Assembly: GCA_914767715.1 (NCBI GenBank)
Contig: OU612065.1
Span: 28,022,001-28,086,000, forward strand
Length of the DNA: 64,000 nt
Source of the DNA: Membranipora membranacea
Taxonomy: Eukaryota > Bryozoa > Gymnolaemata > Cheilostomatida > Membraniporidae
Reading direction: 5' to 3'
Shown: positions 24,772 to 36,403 of the stretch, piece by piece
Position numbering within the stretch: position 1 is the first letter of the stretch
Layout of the letters: every line of letters begins with the position of its first letter
Notes under the pieces: generated by a model
The model's database searches: none
Seen by the model: the letters and a program-made list of their open reading frames with translations, nothing else
Told to the model about the DNA's origin: nothing
Translations under genes and position numbers: made by a program

Positions 24772-24968
24772 AAGTTGTTTTGTTAGGTTATGTAAGTAAG
24801 TTGTTATTTTTCTACTCCTTGGTGGTAAGACAGTGGCTGGGCGTCTCATAGTCCCTCCTCTGGAACTGTAAGAGTGTATACTACATAAAATAATATCATT
24901 ACTTACCTTTACTGCATGCCTGCTCCTTCCTTAGATGTGTGATGATGATGTTTGTTGTATGGCTAAAG

Positions 24969-24985
24969 CAAGGAGTTACTCCTTG
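24969..24985. repeat. Palindrome CAAGGAGTTACTCCTTG
   Basis: A perfect 17-bp odd palindrome, one of a recurring set (also 29779-29797, 44712-44728 and 61775-61797). Confidence 0.8.
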
Positions 24986-25421
24986 GCTAAAGATTGCTGT
25001 TTTATAGTTAGAACAGAGACTATGGTCATGGATATTACCTATAGTCTCCCTCTGGCTTAGGCCTAATTTCTATCAAGTGCCCATAATCATAGCTCTATTT
25101 CTATGCCCATAATAATCCTACCATTATTGAAGCCCAAAATTCCATTGATTTGTTGATCAAGGATATTCATTTTGTTGGGTCCACCCCAACCAACTTTGCA
25201 ATGTGCAAGGAACCTAGTATTAAAGCAACTCAATAATCTGAACCACTTGAAAAGAATGTAGTCTGAAATATATATGCAGGTATAAACAATATCATGTATG
25301 TGTATTGCTTGCTATGTCACACCCCAACACCTTCCAACAATTCCAACAACAATATACTAAGAGTGCCTGGTGTAGTTAACCAATTTCAATCTTGAGCAGT
25401 GGCTTGACTGGAGATTCTGTG

Positions 25422-28384
25422 ATGTGGCATACTACCAAGATGTTCTCTCAATTTGTAATATCATCCCTCTTGATTTCTGGAGTAACTTCCCTATACTTTC
25501 ACATACAAGAGACAGAGAAAAAATGTTTCATAGAAGAAATACCTGACCAAACAATGGTCACAGGTGAGCTGCTCCTGCAATTTTTCATTATTATAAATTT
25601 AAAAAATATTCATTGCCAGGTACTAGTCAAGTGAGTGAGAGTGACTGAGTGAGTGGAGTGCTAATAAATAAAATAATGATACTATATATAATTATGATCA
25701 TTACATCATTCATATTTTATTAAAGCATTAGGACTCCCATACATTGATTAATCATGCCTTTTTTTTGCAAGGACAGAGATGAGAGGAATTGCAGTCCTTC
25801 CTTCCAGTCTCCCTCACTCACTGCCTCAGTCCCTGGGTCCTACTCCTACTATCTATCTATCTATGGTTTAAAATATGCTACATCTAATTCTAAGCAAGAA
25901 GTCTAGAAGTAAATCCCTGATTTCAGTGTGAGAGCATGTCAGTATGAGTATGTTGTATTCATCATCATGGGTCTGCTTATTATTTATATACATAGTCACT
26001 ACTCAGGCAATATGTTTACACATAAGAATCGCATATAATATATCAATATATAGGCCTATATATATATTGGCCTATATTGGGTATTCACAAAGTTTGATTT
26101 TTTTTGGTAGTATTGTACTGACGCTAACGATGGAAAAAAGGAGATAGAGCAGTTTTCTTTTTGTTGCTAAGTGCGTACTGGTCAAAATTGTAAGGATGCG
26201 TAGTTAGTCATATTTATTTGAATGCAGTTCATGCTCACCAATGTCAATAATCACCAGGCCAAACTGTTACTGTATTTTGTGACATACATTTACTCAAACA
26301 CTAACTTCCAAATTAAGGTGCAGCAAACTATCATTTTAAATTTGAATAGTGAGGTCTAAGCCTGGCTTGGATTGATACTAGGATGACATCGTTAAAAAGA
26401 ACAATACGCCCTCTGAACGTGCATTTTCCAGAAATCGGTCCTATTTCGTGAATTGATGCGTTTGTAATTTTACTATCTTTTATAATTTTTTCAGGTAATT
26501 ACAAAGTTGAAATGTTTGATGAACAAAAGAATACCTATGTGCCGACCCTCGTTGGTTTGGGAATGCTTGTACAGGTACACGATCCAGATGATAAGGAGCT
26601 GCTGTCCAGGGTAATTTAATTTTTCTTACAGTTGACAATTCAAAATATGTTTTGATGATGTTGATGGACTTTACTTTCTGTTTGGCTCTCAGGGAAGTAC
26701 AAGATCCAGGATTGGGATGAGGAAAAGGAGATATTTTTTGATCAAGCTGCCTGGAGCTATGGCATGCACGTAGAAGTGCTTGATCCAACGGGAAAGGCAC
26801 AGTTGTCGAGGGTAACAGCACAGTGGCTTGCTGTCAAAAAGTATATTGTCCATCTGTCAAATTTTCATGTTGATGATTCTCGTTGGCTTTGCCATACCAA
26901 TAAAACAATTATTGGTTTCATTGAGACTGAACCGGAGGAGAGATTTCCAGACATATTCCGCAGTGGGTTTGATAAGTCTGCTTGTCGATTTACTAAAGGT
27001 TGTGGGGGTTGTGATTTATAACTGGTATCTCTGTGGTACAAACATGATACTGTGTCTATGTTAAGCCTAATAACTTCATTATGATTTGTACAATGAACAT
27101 GTCTATACATAGTGCACAAAATTTCACTAACATTACCCACACATTGCTTTATCTCTACCATCTCTGCAAGCATTGTTCACTTGTTGAGATCAATAACTTG
27201 CAGACAACAAAAAGTATTTGAAAAAACAACTTTGATTTGACGTTCATCAAATTGATTGTTGGTACGGTCACCTGGCACCCAGTACCACTAAACGCTCTCA
27301 TTGCTTTACTGTAATTTCAGATGTATGCAGCTGAAGGAAGATTCACATTTACCTCACACACTGCTGGAGAACATCAGATCTGCTTACATTCTAATTCTAC
27401 TGCCTGGTTTGGCGGTGGCAAACTTGTGAGTAGATTGTTAACTGTGTCTTTTTTAACTTGGCCCTCTTATGCCAGATCGCATAAAACTGTTGGAGAAAAT
27501 GGTTTTTTTTTTGTGCCTTAGAATTTGGGAATCCGAATGGACCTATAATGTTTAGTCTGGTAATAGTGAAATGGTCATGAAAACTATCCTGGCTGCTAAA
27601 ATACCGCTGTTTTTTTATTTATACTGTCTGTTCATATCAGTTGAAAAAGATAAAAACCTTGGTTGCTTTCATGGTTTATTCATTCGGTTTTCTGATTTAC
27701 AGAGAGTCCATTTAGATATTCAAGTTGGAGATCATGCAATTGATTATCAAGATGTAGCTAATAAAGAAAAGCTGTCAGAGCTTCAACTTAGAGTCCGTCA
27801 GCTCCTCGATCAAGTTGAGCAAATCCAAAAAGAGCAAAATTACCAGCGAGTAAGTACACAAACCACTCACCTTCCCTTTGATGGAAATTTATCAAAGACA
27901 AAGCCAGTATCAGGAAACTTAACAATATCACATAATATGGCGATGCTTATTATCACTGCGCTCGCAATGGAAGATAACTTGGACCTTGATAGTGATTCTG
28001 CTTTTAAACCCTGGTCAAATTTTGTAGGAAACATGAAATTAGCCAATTGCGTTCAGCCAAATAATATTTGTTTGGGGCGGTGGATTTACTTCCTGAAATG
28101 TTAGTAGAAAGTCCTTCTAACAGATGTAGGACTTCTGGATTTGAATAAGCGGTTTTTTTTTCGAAAGAGTGTGGATGAATGAGCTAGCTGACATGTAAGT
28201 TTGTTGACCGACATTTTCATGTTATTTGCTGTAGTATCGTGAGGAGAGATTTAGACAGACCAGTGAGAGCACAAACCAGAGAGTATTATATTGGGCTCTC
28301 GCACAAACCGCCGTACTCCTCATCACTGGATTCTGGCAGATGAGACATCTGAAGGGATTCTTTGAAGCGAAAAAACTTGTATAG
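25422..28384 (+). CDS. TMED9: p24-family cargo receptor, TMED4/TMED9 type
   Basis: Exons: 25422-25563, then 26495-26610 (2A) or 26693-26811 (2B), 27321-27425, 27703-27849, 28235-28384. p24 proteins are type I membrane proteins that sort cargo in COPI and COPII vesicles between ER and Golgi. Visible here are a signal peptide ([17 protein letters not shown], so Met at 25440 may be the true start), a GOLD domain ([20 protein letters not shown] with paired Cys), and a coiled coil ([20 protein letters not shown]). One membrane span ([14 protein letters not shown]) and the cytosolic tail [13 protein letters not shown] follow, with the KKXX ER-retrieval signal and the FF COPII signal. The tail is nearly identical to TMED4/TMED9 and fly eclair. 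A single invertebrate gene probably stands for both vertebrate paralogues. Including both exon-2 versions would keep frame but duplicate part of the GOLD domain. Confidence 0.95.
26495..26610 (+). CDS. TMED alternative exon 2A (TMED9-like)
   Basis: This exon begins after TTTTTTCAG and ends before GTAATT. With the split Gly codon it gives 39 codons, [18 protein letters not shown] through LLSR. Entry phase 1 and exit phase 0 equal those of 2B. The [14 protein letters not shown] part is closest to the TMED9 form of the GOLD domain. Confidence 0.9.
26693..26811 (+). CDS. TMED alternative exon 2B (TMED4-like)
   Basis: This exon begins after TTTGGCTCTCAG and ends before GTAACA. It gives 40 codons, [16 protein letters not shown] through QLSR, aligned residue for residue with 2A and with the same phases. 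[13 protein letters not shown] is closer to TMED4. Only 82 bp separate it from 2A. Confidence 0.85.
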
Positions 28385-28543
28385 ATTTGTCATTTTATGT
28401 GTTAGCTATGTATACATAGTCCGCTTTATTTCTTATAATTATGCTCACTCATTGCTCTTTGAATGTCTCTGCTGCTTTATATAGTATCTGTATCCTTCCA
28501 GTGATATATTTCAAACTGTTATTTTCAATGTCAATGTAGCAAA

Positions 28544-28549
28544 AATAAA
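28544..28549 (+). terminator. Polyadenylation signal of the TMED gene
   Basis: AATAAA 160 bp past the stop codon. Confidence 0.55.
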
Positions 28550-29219
28550 CACAGTGGCGTGATGTTTATTACAGTTATGAAACAAATTTGATTGTGGATT
28601 GTCTTTCAGAAACAGAATAATAGACTAGCAAACACATGGACAAGAGTTACCAAATTCCTGTGCCATGTTTTTTTTGGCTTTTAGTGACTTCTCAAAATTA
28701 ATTTTATTGAGATTCACACCGAAATCTGACAAGTTTCAATAGGTTTATGCACTGATCGGTGGTAAATTACACAGCATGGCAGTTGGTGATAAAGTCCCAT
28801 CAGTATTAACTCTGTATCAGTCATTGGAGCTAGCTAAAAATACAACGGCTTTTATGTTAAGCATTGATTGACATCCCGGGGGGGGGCTATCTGGCGAGGG
28901 GCAAAAGTCTAGGGGTTCAGACTACAGTAATTCCTATCTAAAACCCAGGCAAGCTGCTTGATAAGTTGTACCAGTGGTCAGCTGCAGCATTACTGAGCGT
29001 TTGAACCAATCTGTAAGAAGAAATTCATAGCTATTAACATACGCGAACTGCTATGGACTTGAGGAGGGTCAGATACTTACATTCAATCTATGGGTTTACG
29101 TCTTCGCTGTGATTGTAAAATATTATAAAATAACATCGTTCTCTCCATGGCATGTGTTGAAATAGAATCCTGATGCGGACAGAATACTGTACTTGTCTTG
29201 TATTTGCAGTTACATTTTA

Positions 29220-29475
29220 CAGGGCCGTAGTTTAGGAAAAATGGAAGGGAGGCGCAAAAACTTGGAGGATGTGAAATGGCCCCAGGTTGGATATCGTAAG
29301 CTCCTCCTGTGGAGTCAGGGGTTAATCCCCAGCGCTTTGATGATATAAGTAGCAAATGGAAGTCCCAAATGAGCTGATTTTGTAATGGAATATTCAATTA
29401 TAGCGTTTTAGGCCACTCTATTGAGCCTTCTAGGGGAGGCAGAGTGTCCCTGCCTCCCCTATAACTACAGGCCTG
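29220..29475. mobile_element. hAT-like MITE, copy 1
   Basis: 256 bp with terminal inverted repeats CAGGGCCGTAGTTTAGG / CAGGCCTGTAGTTATAGG and flanking TTTTA direct repeats. CAGGG-type ends are typical of hAT elements. A second copy in the same orientation lies at 41726-41990 (clearly homologous throughout, e.g. CCCCAGGTTGGATATCGTAA). Confidence 0.8.
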
Positions 29476-29778
29476 TTTTAGGCAATTGGGTAGCAACTAG
29501 ACAGTGAAGAGTATCTGTACTCCTTGTTTGATGCACTATTATAGACGTATGTAGTAGAAGAATTGCCTTCCCTTATTGTGAGTTTGGACAACTCCAAAAT
29601 GATATGCAATTGCTATAGGATAGCCAACTACTCTGACCTACATTACCTTGTATTACCAGGAAGGGTGGGTATCCATCCCTCCCTGATTTTACTACTTAAT
29701 CAATAACACATTTCTTAGTTCTATGCCAAGGCCAAATAGTGTTGCTAAAAAAGGACTAGGAATTGTAACTGAGTTTAG

Positions 29779-29797
29779 CTAAGGAGTTACTCCTTAG
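29779..29797. repeat. Palindrome CTAAGGAGTTACTCCTTAG
   Basis: A perfect 19-bp odd palindrome of the AAGGAGTWACTCCTT set. Confidence 0.8.
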
Positions 29798-30244
29798 TTT
29801 ATCCAGTTTATCTATCAATAGTTATACTATTTTATTTTTCCTGAGTTGAGTACTAACCTGTGCTGCAGAAGACATATATGTGCTTTCTTAGAATGTTGGA
29901 GAGGCAGTGTATACATGTAGTTGAGGTAAATATCAATAAAAATAAAAGCACCGGTGTGACGAGGGAGAATTCTCCTTGGTGTGACACAGCCACTCAGTCG
30001 TGGTCTGCTGGGAAGGTCCCGTTGTTGTTTTCTCTTTTTCATGTTTGTATAGAGTTTGCCTATTGATAACAAGGAGTAAAAGTAAAAGTTTTATACTCCT
30101 TGGATAAATCACCCATATGTCTACTCCAAAACCTGTCCTGGGTCTTTGTTTGACAATGATTGCCTGCCCCAAACTCATTTACTGATTTAGTGAGCAAGAC
30201 TTTCAAGGGTATTGCTCACAAGTCGCTCATTCATTTAACTACCG

Positions 30245-30892
30245 AAGGTCGCGTATTGTAGCCGTGTGGTTAATGTCCATGAGTTGTTAAAACTTAGTCA
30301 AGCATACCGCGGTTATAATAAGCCTAAGGGCATTGTTTCCAAAAGCTAGAGGCAGGTGGCTAATGAGTGAACATAATCACTCCGTGTTGCAACAAGCTAG
30401 CAGCGCCTATCAATATCTCTTATACCCAACATCAAAAGAGACATATAAAATTGTTGAGCTCAATGTATTGACCTTGTCAAGGTCAAGCAGTTGTTTGCCT
30501 CGCAACAACTATAATTACACTAAATATAAATACTAAATTATCATCAAATCAGAAACGATCTGACAAATAATTAACCAATCAGCATTCTTCTTCTTCACCA
30601 GTCGATGCAACTTCTTATTATTATGGCAGACAGAAATGTATCATAATGTTTTGTCTTGAAGTAGTTAGTAGGCCAGCTGTGGGCTGTGGTCAGGTCTGTG
30701 CAGTGTGGTTGGAGGGCCAAAGCATGTAACATATAGTCTGCACATTTCTTGATCATATTGCCTGGGCGGCTAAATATTGTGGTTCAATGACAGTGGGCTT
30801 GCTGGTGTGACATGGTTAAAATCTGTGTTTTGTTTCCTGAATTAATCCAGGCCTGTTCACCAACAAGCCGCGGGGCTACAATACGCGACCTT
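30245..30892. mobile_element. 648-bp MITE with 19-bp perfect TIRs, copy 1
   Basis: AAGGTCGCGTATTGTAGCC at 30245-30263 is repeated inverted at 30874-30892. Sequence between is homologous, inverted, to 44915-45515 (for example the segments around ATTGCCTGGGCGGCTAAATA and GCTTGCTGGTGTGACAT). No coding sequence is recognised. Confidence 0.85.
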
Positions 30893-31270
30893 ACGGTATA
30901 ATTCTGAGTGAGCGATTTGGAAAGAATTTGTCTAATTGAAAGACCAAGTGAGCGATAATTTTTGAGAAATGTGATAGTGATCGTTTGCATTAGTAAATCA
31001 TAGATCCTTCTAATTTAAAGACCTCCTTGGGTGGGGGAAAAACAGTGGACTCGCACTCTGTTGCGACCAGGGAGAATTAAAATGAGCGAAGCTTTTTAAG
31101 GCAAACTATCACGTTTACTTTGCTCTAAAGCATCGCTCATTCGGTCTTACGATTAGACAAATTTGTTCTCAAATTGTATGACATTATATTTTGTAACGAG
31201 ACCCCTAGCAGGTCACTCACTCACTGAGCAATCGGAAAGTGATTGTGACTGATTTTTATGAAAAACCATT
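30893..31270. repeat. Copies of the TCTTTCAATTAGAA / GTGAGCGA repeat family
   Basis: Words such as AATTGAAAGACCAAGTGAGC and CTTCTAATTTAAAGACCTCC match the element at 22390-22590. The 648-bp MITE to the left seems to have landed within a copy, since similar sequence (TTGCTCACAAGTCGCTCATT) lies on its other side at about 30215-30235. Confidence 0.55.
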
Positions 31271-31431
31271 CTGATTGGTTATCATATCAGAGCAAACAGG
31301 TTTTGCTAGGGGCAAAGGGATATTATATACATAACATCATATTTTATCATTTCAATTGAATTATGAAAATGATATGCGATTCATTTATTGTTGATCAGCT
31401 ATTCTTCTCTTTTGATTATTAAGGAATCGTG

Positions 31432-34400
31432 ATGGCTTCTGTTGGTGACATAAATGAGCTCTCTATTGATGAATCCCATTATGAGTTGTCAGGGAACTCT
31501 CCTGCCGCAAGACCACAAAATTTGCTATGTAACCCTATAAACATAGGGCTGCCTACTGCAGATGATGTATTATCTCCAAACAATCCTCGAATTATTCAGA
31601 GAGCGGATAGACCTGTTGGGCCGTCCCAACATTCTGCGAGAGCCAATGATCCTCTAGAACTGGATCGCCATACTAATGATGTACCTGAAAACTACTTTGG
31701 CAATGGGGATATAAGCAGGCGAGGTGCTGCAAATCGTTCTGTAGAATGCTATCCTCTACAACATCAGACAAGAGATGTTGCCTGTGATGGCGGAAATGAC
31801 TCACTCACGCCAATTGAAAGTGATCCTTCAATGGATGAGATCCTTATGCATGGACTTGGCCTTGTCTTACATGATAGGGAAACGGTGCCTGAAACGCCCA
31901 CACAAGCTGAGCCGGAAAAACAGACCAATCAAGCCCTTGTGCCACCCGCACACAACTGGCAATCCAACAAACACTCAGTGAAGTCAAGACTGCTCTATCT
32001 TCTAAACACTGGCGCTTTATCTGATGTGACTTTCATTGTTGGTGGAAGTAGTCTCCTCATGTCCACCTCAGCATCAACAATGACTACTCCTGAGAGATTT
32101 GTTGCCCATAAATTTGTCTTGAGTATGAGTAGTGCAGTTTTCGATGCTATGTTCAATGGACAGATGGCAATGAGAGATGACTCAGCAATAGAGATACCTG
32201 ATGTTGAACCTTTAGCCTTCAGGGCGCTGCTCAAATTTCTTTACACTGATGAGATTTCAGTAGAATCACATAATGTCATGTCAATCTTATACGCAGCCAA
32301 AAAATATGCCATACCAGCGCTAGAGCAAGAATGTGTTGAGTTTTTAAAAGACAACATTCAAAGTGAAAACGTGTTCATGCTTCTTACGCAAGCTAGATTA
32401 TTTGATGAGCCAGTATTAGCCTCCATGTGTCTTGAGTCGATAGACAAGAACACATCTGAGGCACTTTCATCAGATGGCTTTACAGAAATTGACTTGGAGA
32501 CTCTATGTTTAGTGTTAAGCAGAGATTCGCTCGGTATAAGAGAAAGTAAGTTGTTTTCTGCTGTTACTAAGTGGGCTGAACATGCCTGTGTGAGAGAAGG
32601 ATTGGGGATCACACCAGCAAACCAGAGGATTGTTCTTGACAAAGCTGTACGACTGATCAGATATCCACTTATGACTGTTGAGGAGTTCGCAGTTCAGGTT
32701 TGTAACTCTTAATGTTATAGAGAGATGATATTTTTATAAACTCAATATGGGTAATATGTAATGTCGTTGAACATAGGAATAATTCGGTAATTGGTCTCAC
32801 ATATCTTAATTTCAGAATGCGAAATATTCCATAATCTGTGTTTACAGGTTGCGCAGACAAATATACTCACTGATAGTGAATTAGTAGAGCTTTTTCTATA
32901 CTTCACAATCACCCCAAAACCTCCAACAAACTTCACAGACTCGCCAAGATGCTGTCTAACTGGGAAAGAGCAAGTTGTGTCCCGATTCTGCCAGGTGGAT
33001 CATAGATGGGGATACAGCGGTACCAGTGACAGAATCAAGTGAGCATTTCTTTTACCTGAAAACTAATACAAAATATTCTAATTCCCATTATATTTGGCCA
33101 AATTCAAGATTGTATGCTATTAAATTTAAATCAGTTAGATCAGATTAGATTAGATTTAGTTACAAATGTATGAAATATGTTTAAAAAAATTGATCTGCCT
33201 AGTTTTTAGCTGAATGAGAGTTTAATTCGATCATGGTTGATCCAGTTTGCCTGTATTCGAGTTTGCTCCTTCTCCACTAATTAGCCGCAGGCCTTTTCAC
33301 CCATGTTGGTCAGTTGGGGGGGAAGCAATTCCAAATACAGGCAAACTGGATCAAGCTAGATCTAGGGTTTAATCAGGGAGCTGGGGAAAAAAACCCTTAG
33401 TTTAATTATTGAACAGTGATCGTGAATGTATGTTTGATTTTGTTATTGTGCTTAGGGAATTTTATAGACTTTTTATTTGACCAACATGTGAAAAGGAAAA
33501 TTTCATCTCGTAAGGTGGGTATATAAAATTGAGAGTAACATGCATGCATACATACATACTTTGTGGCCTGTGTTTCAGGTTCCTAGTAACCCGAAGAATC
33601 TATGTCGCTGGATTTGGGGTCTATGGAAGCATTCATGGGCCTGCTGAATATTCTGCTAATATTGAGGTATGCCGCGTTATTATGTATTGCTTGAAATAAT
33701 AATATTAATAAATAATCATTCCTAGGTGAATAGTTCCGTATTTTTATACTTTGTATTGGCAACTATATAATTTCTTACTGAAGTTTTGTCCAGACAGTAC
33801 CAAAAAAATTAAAAAGAACGAAAATCTTATCAAATATAGAAAGTACATGTGTACTACATGTTTACGAGATGTTGGCTTAGTTATTGAACAAATGGACTTA
33901 AGTAAAGAATTAATGACATCTGACTAGGGGATATATTAGGGGATGAACATTAATTGTCTTGCATAAAGAAAAAGCATCTGTCTGTAAAAAGGCATCTTTT
34001 GAACATAAGCAACTACATGGAGTGATGTAGCGTTTTAGAACAAAAGAAATAAATTAATTTGGATTCCATGAGGATAATCAAGTGTGACTAACAGTTTCAT
34101 CCTCATATATTTAGGTTGTAATGAGCACTACCTGAATATTTGTTAGCCTTGTAACATTCCTACCTGATTACGATTCATACAATGACTTGACATTTTTCTG
34201 AGCTTTCTTTCTGTGATCAGCAGTTTTCAAAATTTTATTTACGCTTCATTTTCCCATACGCTGTGCTACTTATTGCAGATATTGAGTGCCGACACGCAGA
34301 GGGTATTGGGCAGCACAGATACAGTATTTGCCTGTGATGGCAGCAGTTCAACATTCAGAGTCATGTTCAAAGAGCCAGTAGAGATATTACCATGTGTTCA

Positions 34401-34946
34401 TTATATCGCTGCTGTTACTCTCAAGGTAGTGACCAAAATATCAGCTAAATTATCATAAATTGTGATTTGATCTGCAAGTAACCAAATGTACATCCATCTC
34501 CTTGAGCAAAATTTGAATATTGAATACAAATATCTCCCTCCAAATCAAAACATGGACCTCAAACGAGCATCACAATTAGAATGCTGGTTGCTTTCGGGAT
34601 AAGGATCAGAGTTTATGACCGACATCCAGTCTCCGGAAACTAATTTCAAAATTTCACCAAAAAATCATTTAGGCCTCAAACTGCAACCTGAAATAGCTTT
34701 TGTATTTTGTGGCTATTATTGAGCAAATGGTGTACATATTTTGTCCAGTATCATGCATCAATGAGACAAAATTCTATATATTGACAGGGACCAGATTCAT
34801 ACTATGGCAGCAAAGGACTGAGGAAAGTGACTCACGAATCGGCTACTAGTGGCAAAGTGTCCTTTCAGTTCTCATACGCAGCGGGTAATAACAATGGTAC
34901 ATCTGTAGAAGATGGACAGATACCAGAAATCATGTTCTATACTTAA
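31432..34946 (+). CDS. BTBD2: BTBD1/BTBD2 orthologue (BTB-BACK-PHR protein)
   Basis: Five phase-consistent exons: 31432-32697, 32848-33038, 33579-33666, 34279-34425 and 34788-34946; 616 residues. About 175 polar N-terminal residues are followed by a BTB domain (about 195-300; [49 protein letters not shown]). Next come a BACK domain (about 305-415; [29 protein letters not shown]) and a C-terminal PHR domain (about 455-616; [66 protein letters not shown]). Family members act as Cullin-3 substrate adaptors and bind topoisomerase I. Match to BTBD1/BTBD2 is close from the BTB domain to the last residue; one invertebrate gene stands for the vertebrate pair. The GTG just before the ATG was not taken as start. 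Confidence 0.95.
33237..33354. repeat. 118-bp MITE-like hairpin in BTBD intron 2
   Basis: 21-bp perfect inverted ends that begin TTGATCCAGTTTGCCTG. Confidence 0.8.
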
Positions 34947-36403
34947 ACTTCTCCTCCCAGTCAGAGAATTATGTGCTCAATGAGATAAATATAGCGCATA
35001 GAGAACTAACTAAGGATTCAAACTCAGAATTTTCACCTAATGGATGAATAATATGCAGAAACTGATCGTCAAAATCAGGATTGATATTAATGAACTAGTG
35101 AACTCATGAACTCATCGATTTCAGTTGGTGCAAATTATCTTTGAGCTATTCAAAATTTGATGAGCACAAGTTTTCCTGACTGGCAGTAGACTAACACTTA
35201 GCAATGAGGTCATGGTAGCCATGGAAGTTGAGCTGATTGTTTTGAATGAATTTTGCCATTATTTATGACTTTTCTCCAGTTAACCTTTAGGGCGAAGAGA
35301 GAATGTAGATCAGACTAGCTCAATGAGCTTCATCCCTTAGTAAAAACGTTCACACACTGCTAACAAATAGGTACTCCATGGCATAGGAATTGGCCAGATA
35401 ATCCTTTGTTTGATAAGAACACAATAAATATTTGTCAACATAAATGATATGAGTTAGGCTTTTTTGCAAAAACTATGATCATGCCACATGCCAAGTCTGA
35501 TAGCCATTAAATTTCTAGCATTTGGAAAATTGCAGTATTTCTTATATAGACAGGAAGGCAATGGTAACAGTCCTAACCTCATCACAATTAGTCAATTTTG
35601 ACCATAAGATGTTGGTTTTTCTCCTAGTATTGAGGCACTCTAGTGGCCGCAGATACCCACACCACTTTGATCAGTTACCTTTCCCAACCACTAGGATGAG
35701 GGCAGGGGAATCAACCAAGAACTTCCATTTACTCCATGATAATTTATTGGCTTGTTGCGACCATTGGAATGCCTTGATGCTAGGAGTGAACCAATGGCAT
35801 TATTTCCTCCTACGCGCTTTTGTTTCGAGTCTTGTATTGAATCCTTTCCAACCAAACAAAGTTCCAATTTCAGAGAAGATCCTATGCACTTTCATTGGTT
35901 CATTTCATATTATTAACATAATTTGTTGGATGCGTTGCCAGCTGGACAGACGTATCCATATGAAAAGACTTTAGTTTAGCTCATTAATTTATTTCAATTT
36001 CTGTAATCACTAGTCTATATTCGTGAACTATAAATGTCATTGTTTTTTTAAAATAAAGTGGATATAAAGATCTGTATCATCCTAAGCCAACAAGATGTTA
36101 CATATATTTAATATGTAATGATGACCGCAGCAAAGAATGACCAGAACTGTAATTATTTATAAATGCTTATGGTCTGAATTCTACACATAACTACAATCTT
36201 TACCCCAAGAGGTTGCTCCTTGCTATCCCCAAAATATACTAACTGGTAACAACATTTCTCCCTAAGAACACTTTCCCATCGATGCATATGTATGTGCACC
36301 AGAGGCTATATAATATATGATATATTTATGGCAAGTACAAAATTCATGTTCAAAAGCACCCTGTTGTGTAGCTTCTTCCCTTTGGGCGTATTGTCATGTC
36401 TCA
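34947..36403. other. Convergent intergenic region, BTBD to PITP
   Basis: Holds the 3' untranslated regions of both genes (AATAAA on plus at 35423-35428; a minus-strand AATAAA at 35993-35988 might serve PITP). A 150-codon plus frame at 35522-35974 has no family resemblance, no ATG-context support and no splice sites; it is not called. Confidence 0.5.
35423..35428 (+). terminator. Possible polyadenylation signal of BTBD
   Basis: AATAAA 477 bp past the stop codon. Confidence 0.4.

Larger units (their letters stand above)
24046..25421. other. Divergent intergenic region between CCDC149 and TMED
   Basis: The two genes are transcribed away from each other across about 2.1 kb, so their promoters should lie here. 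I see no conventional TATA box that I can place with confidence. The region holds several inverted repeats (24265-24324, 24720-24771, 24969-24985) and a poly-G run near 24457-24471. Confidence 0.5.

Noticed and set aside
35522-35974. 150-codon plus-strand open frame
   Set aside because: No family resemblance, no splice or promoter support, lies in the 3' flank of two convergent genes.
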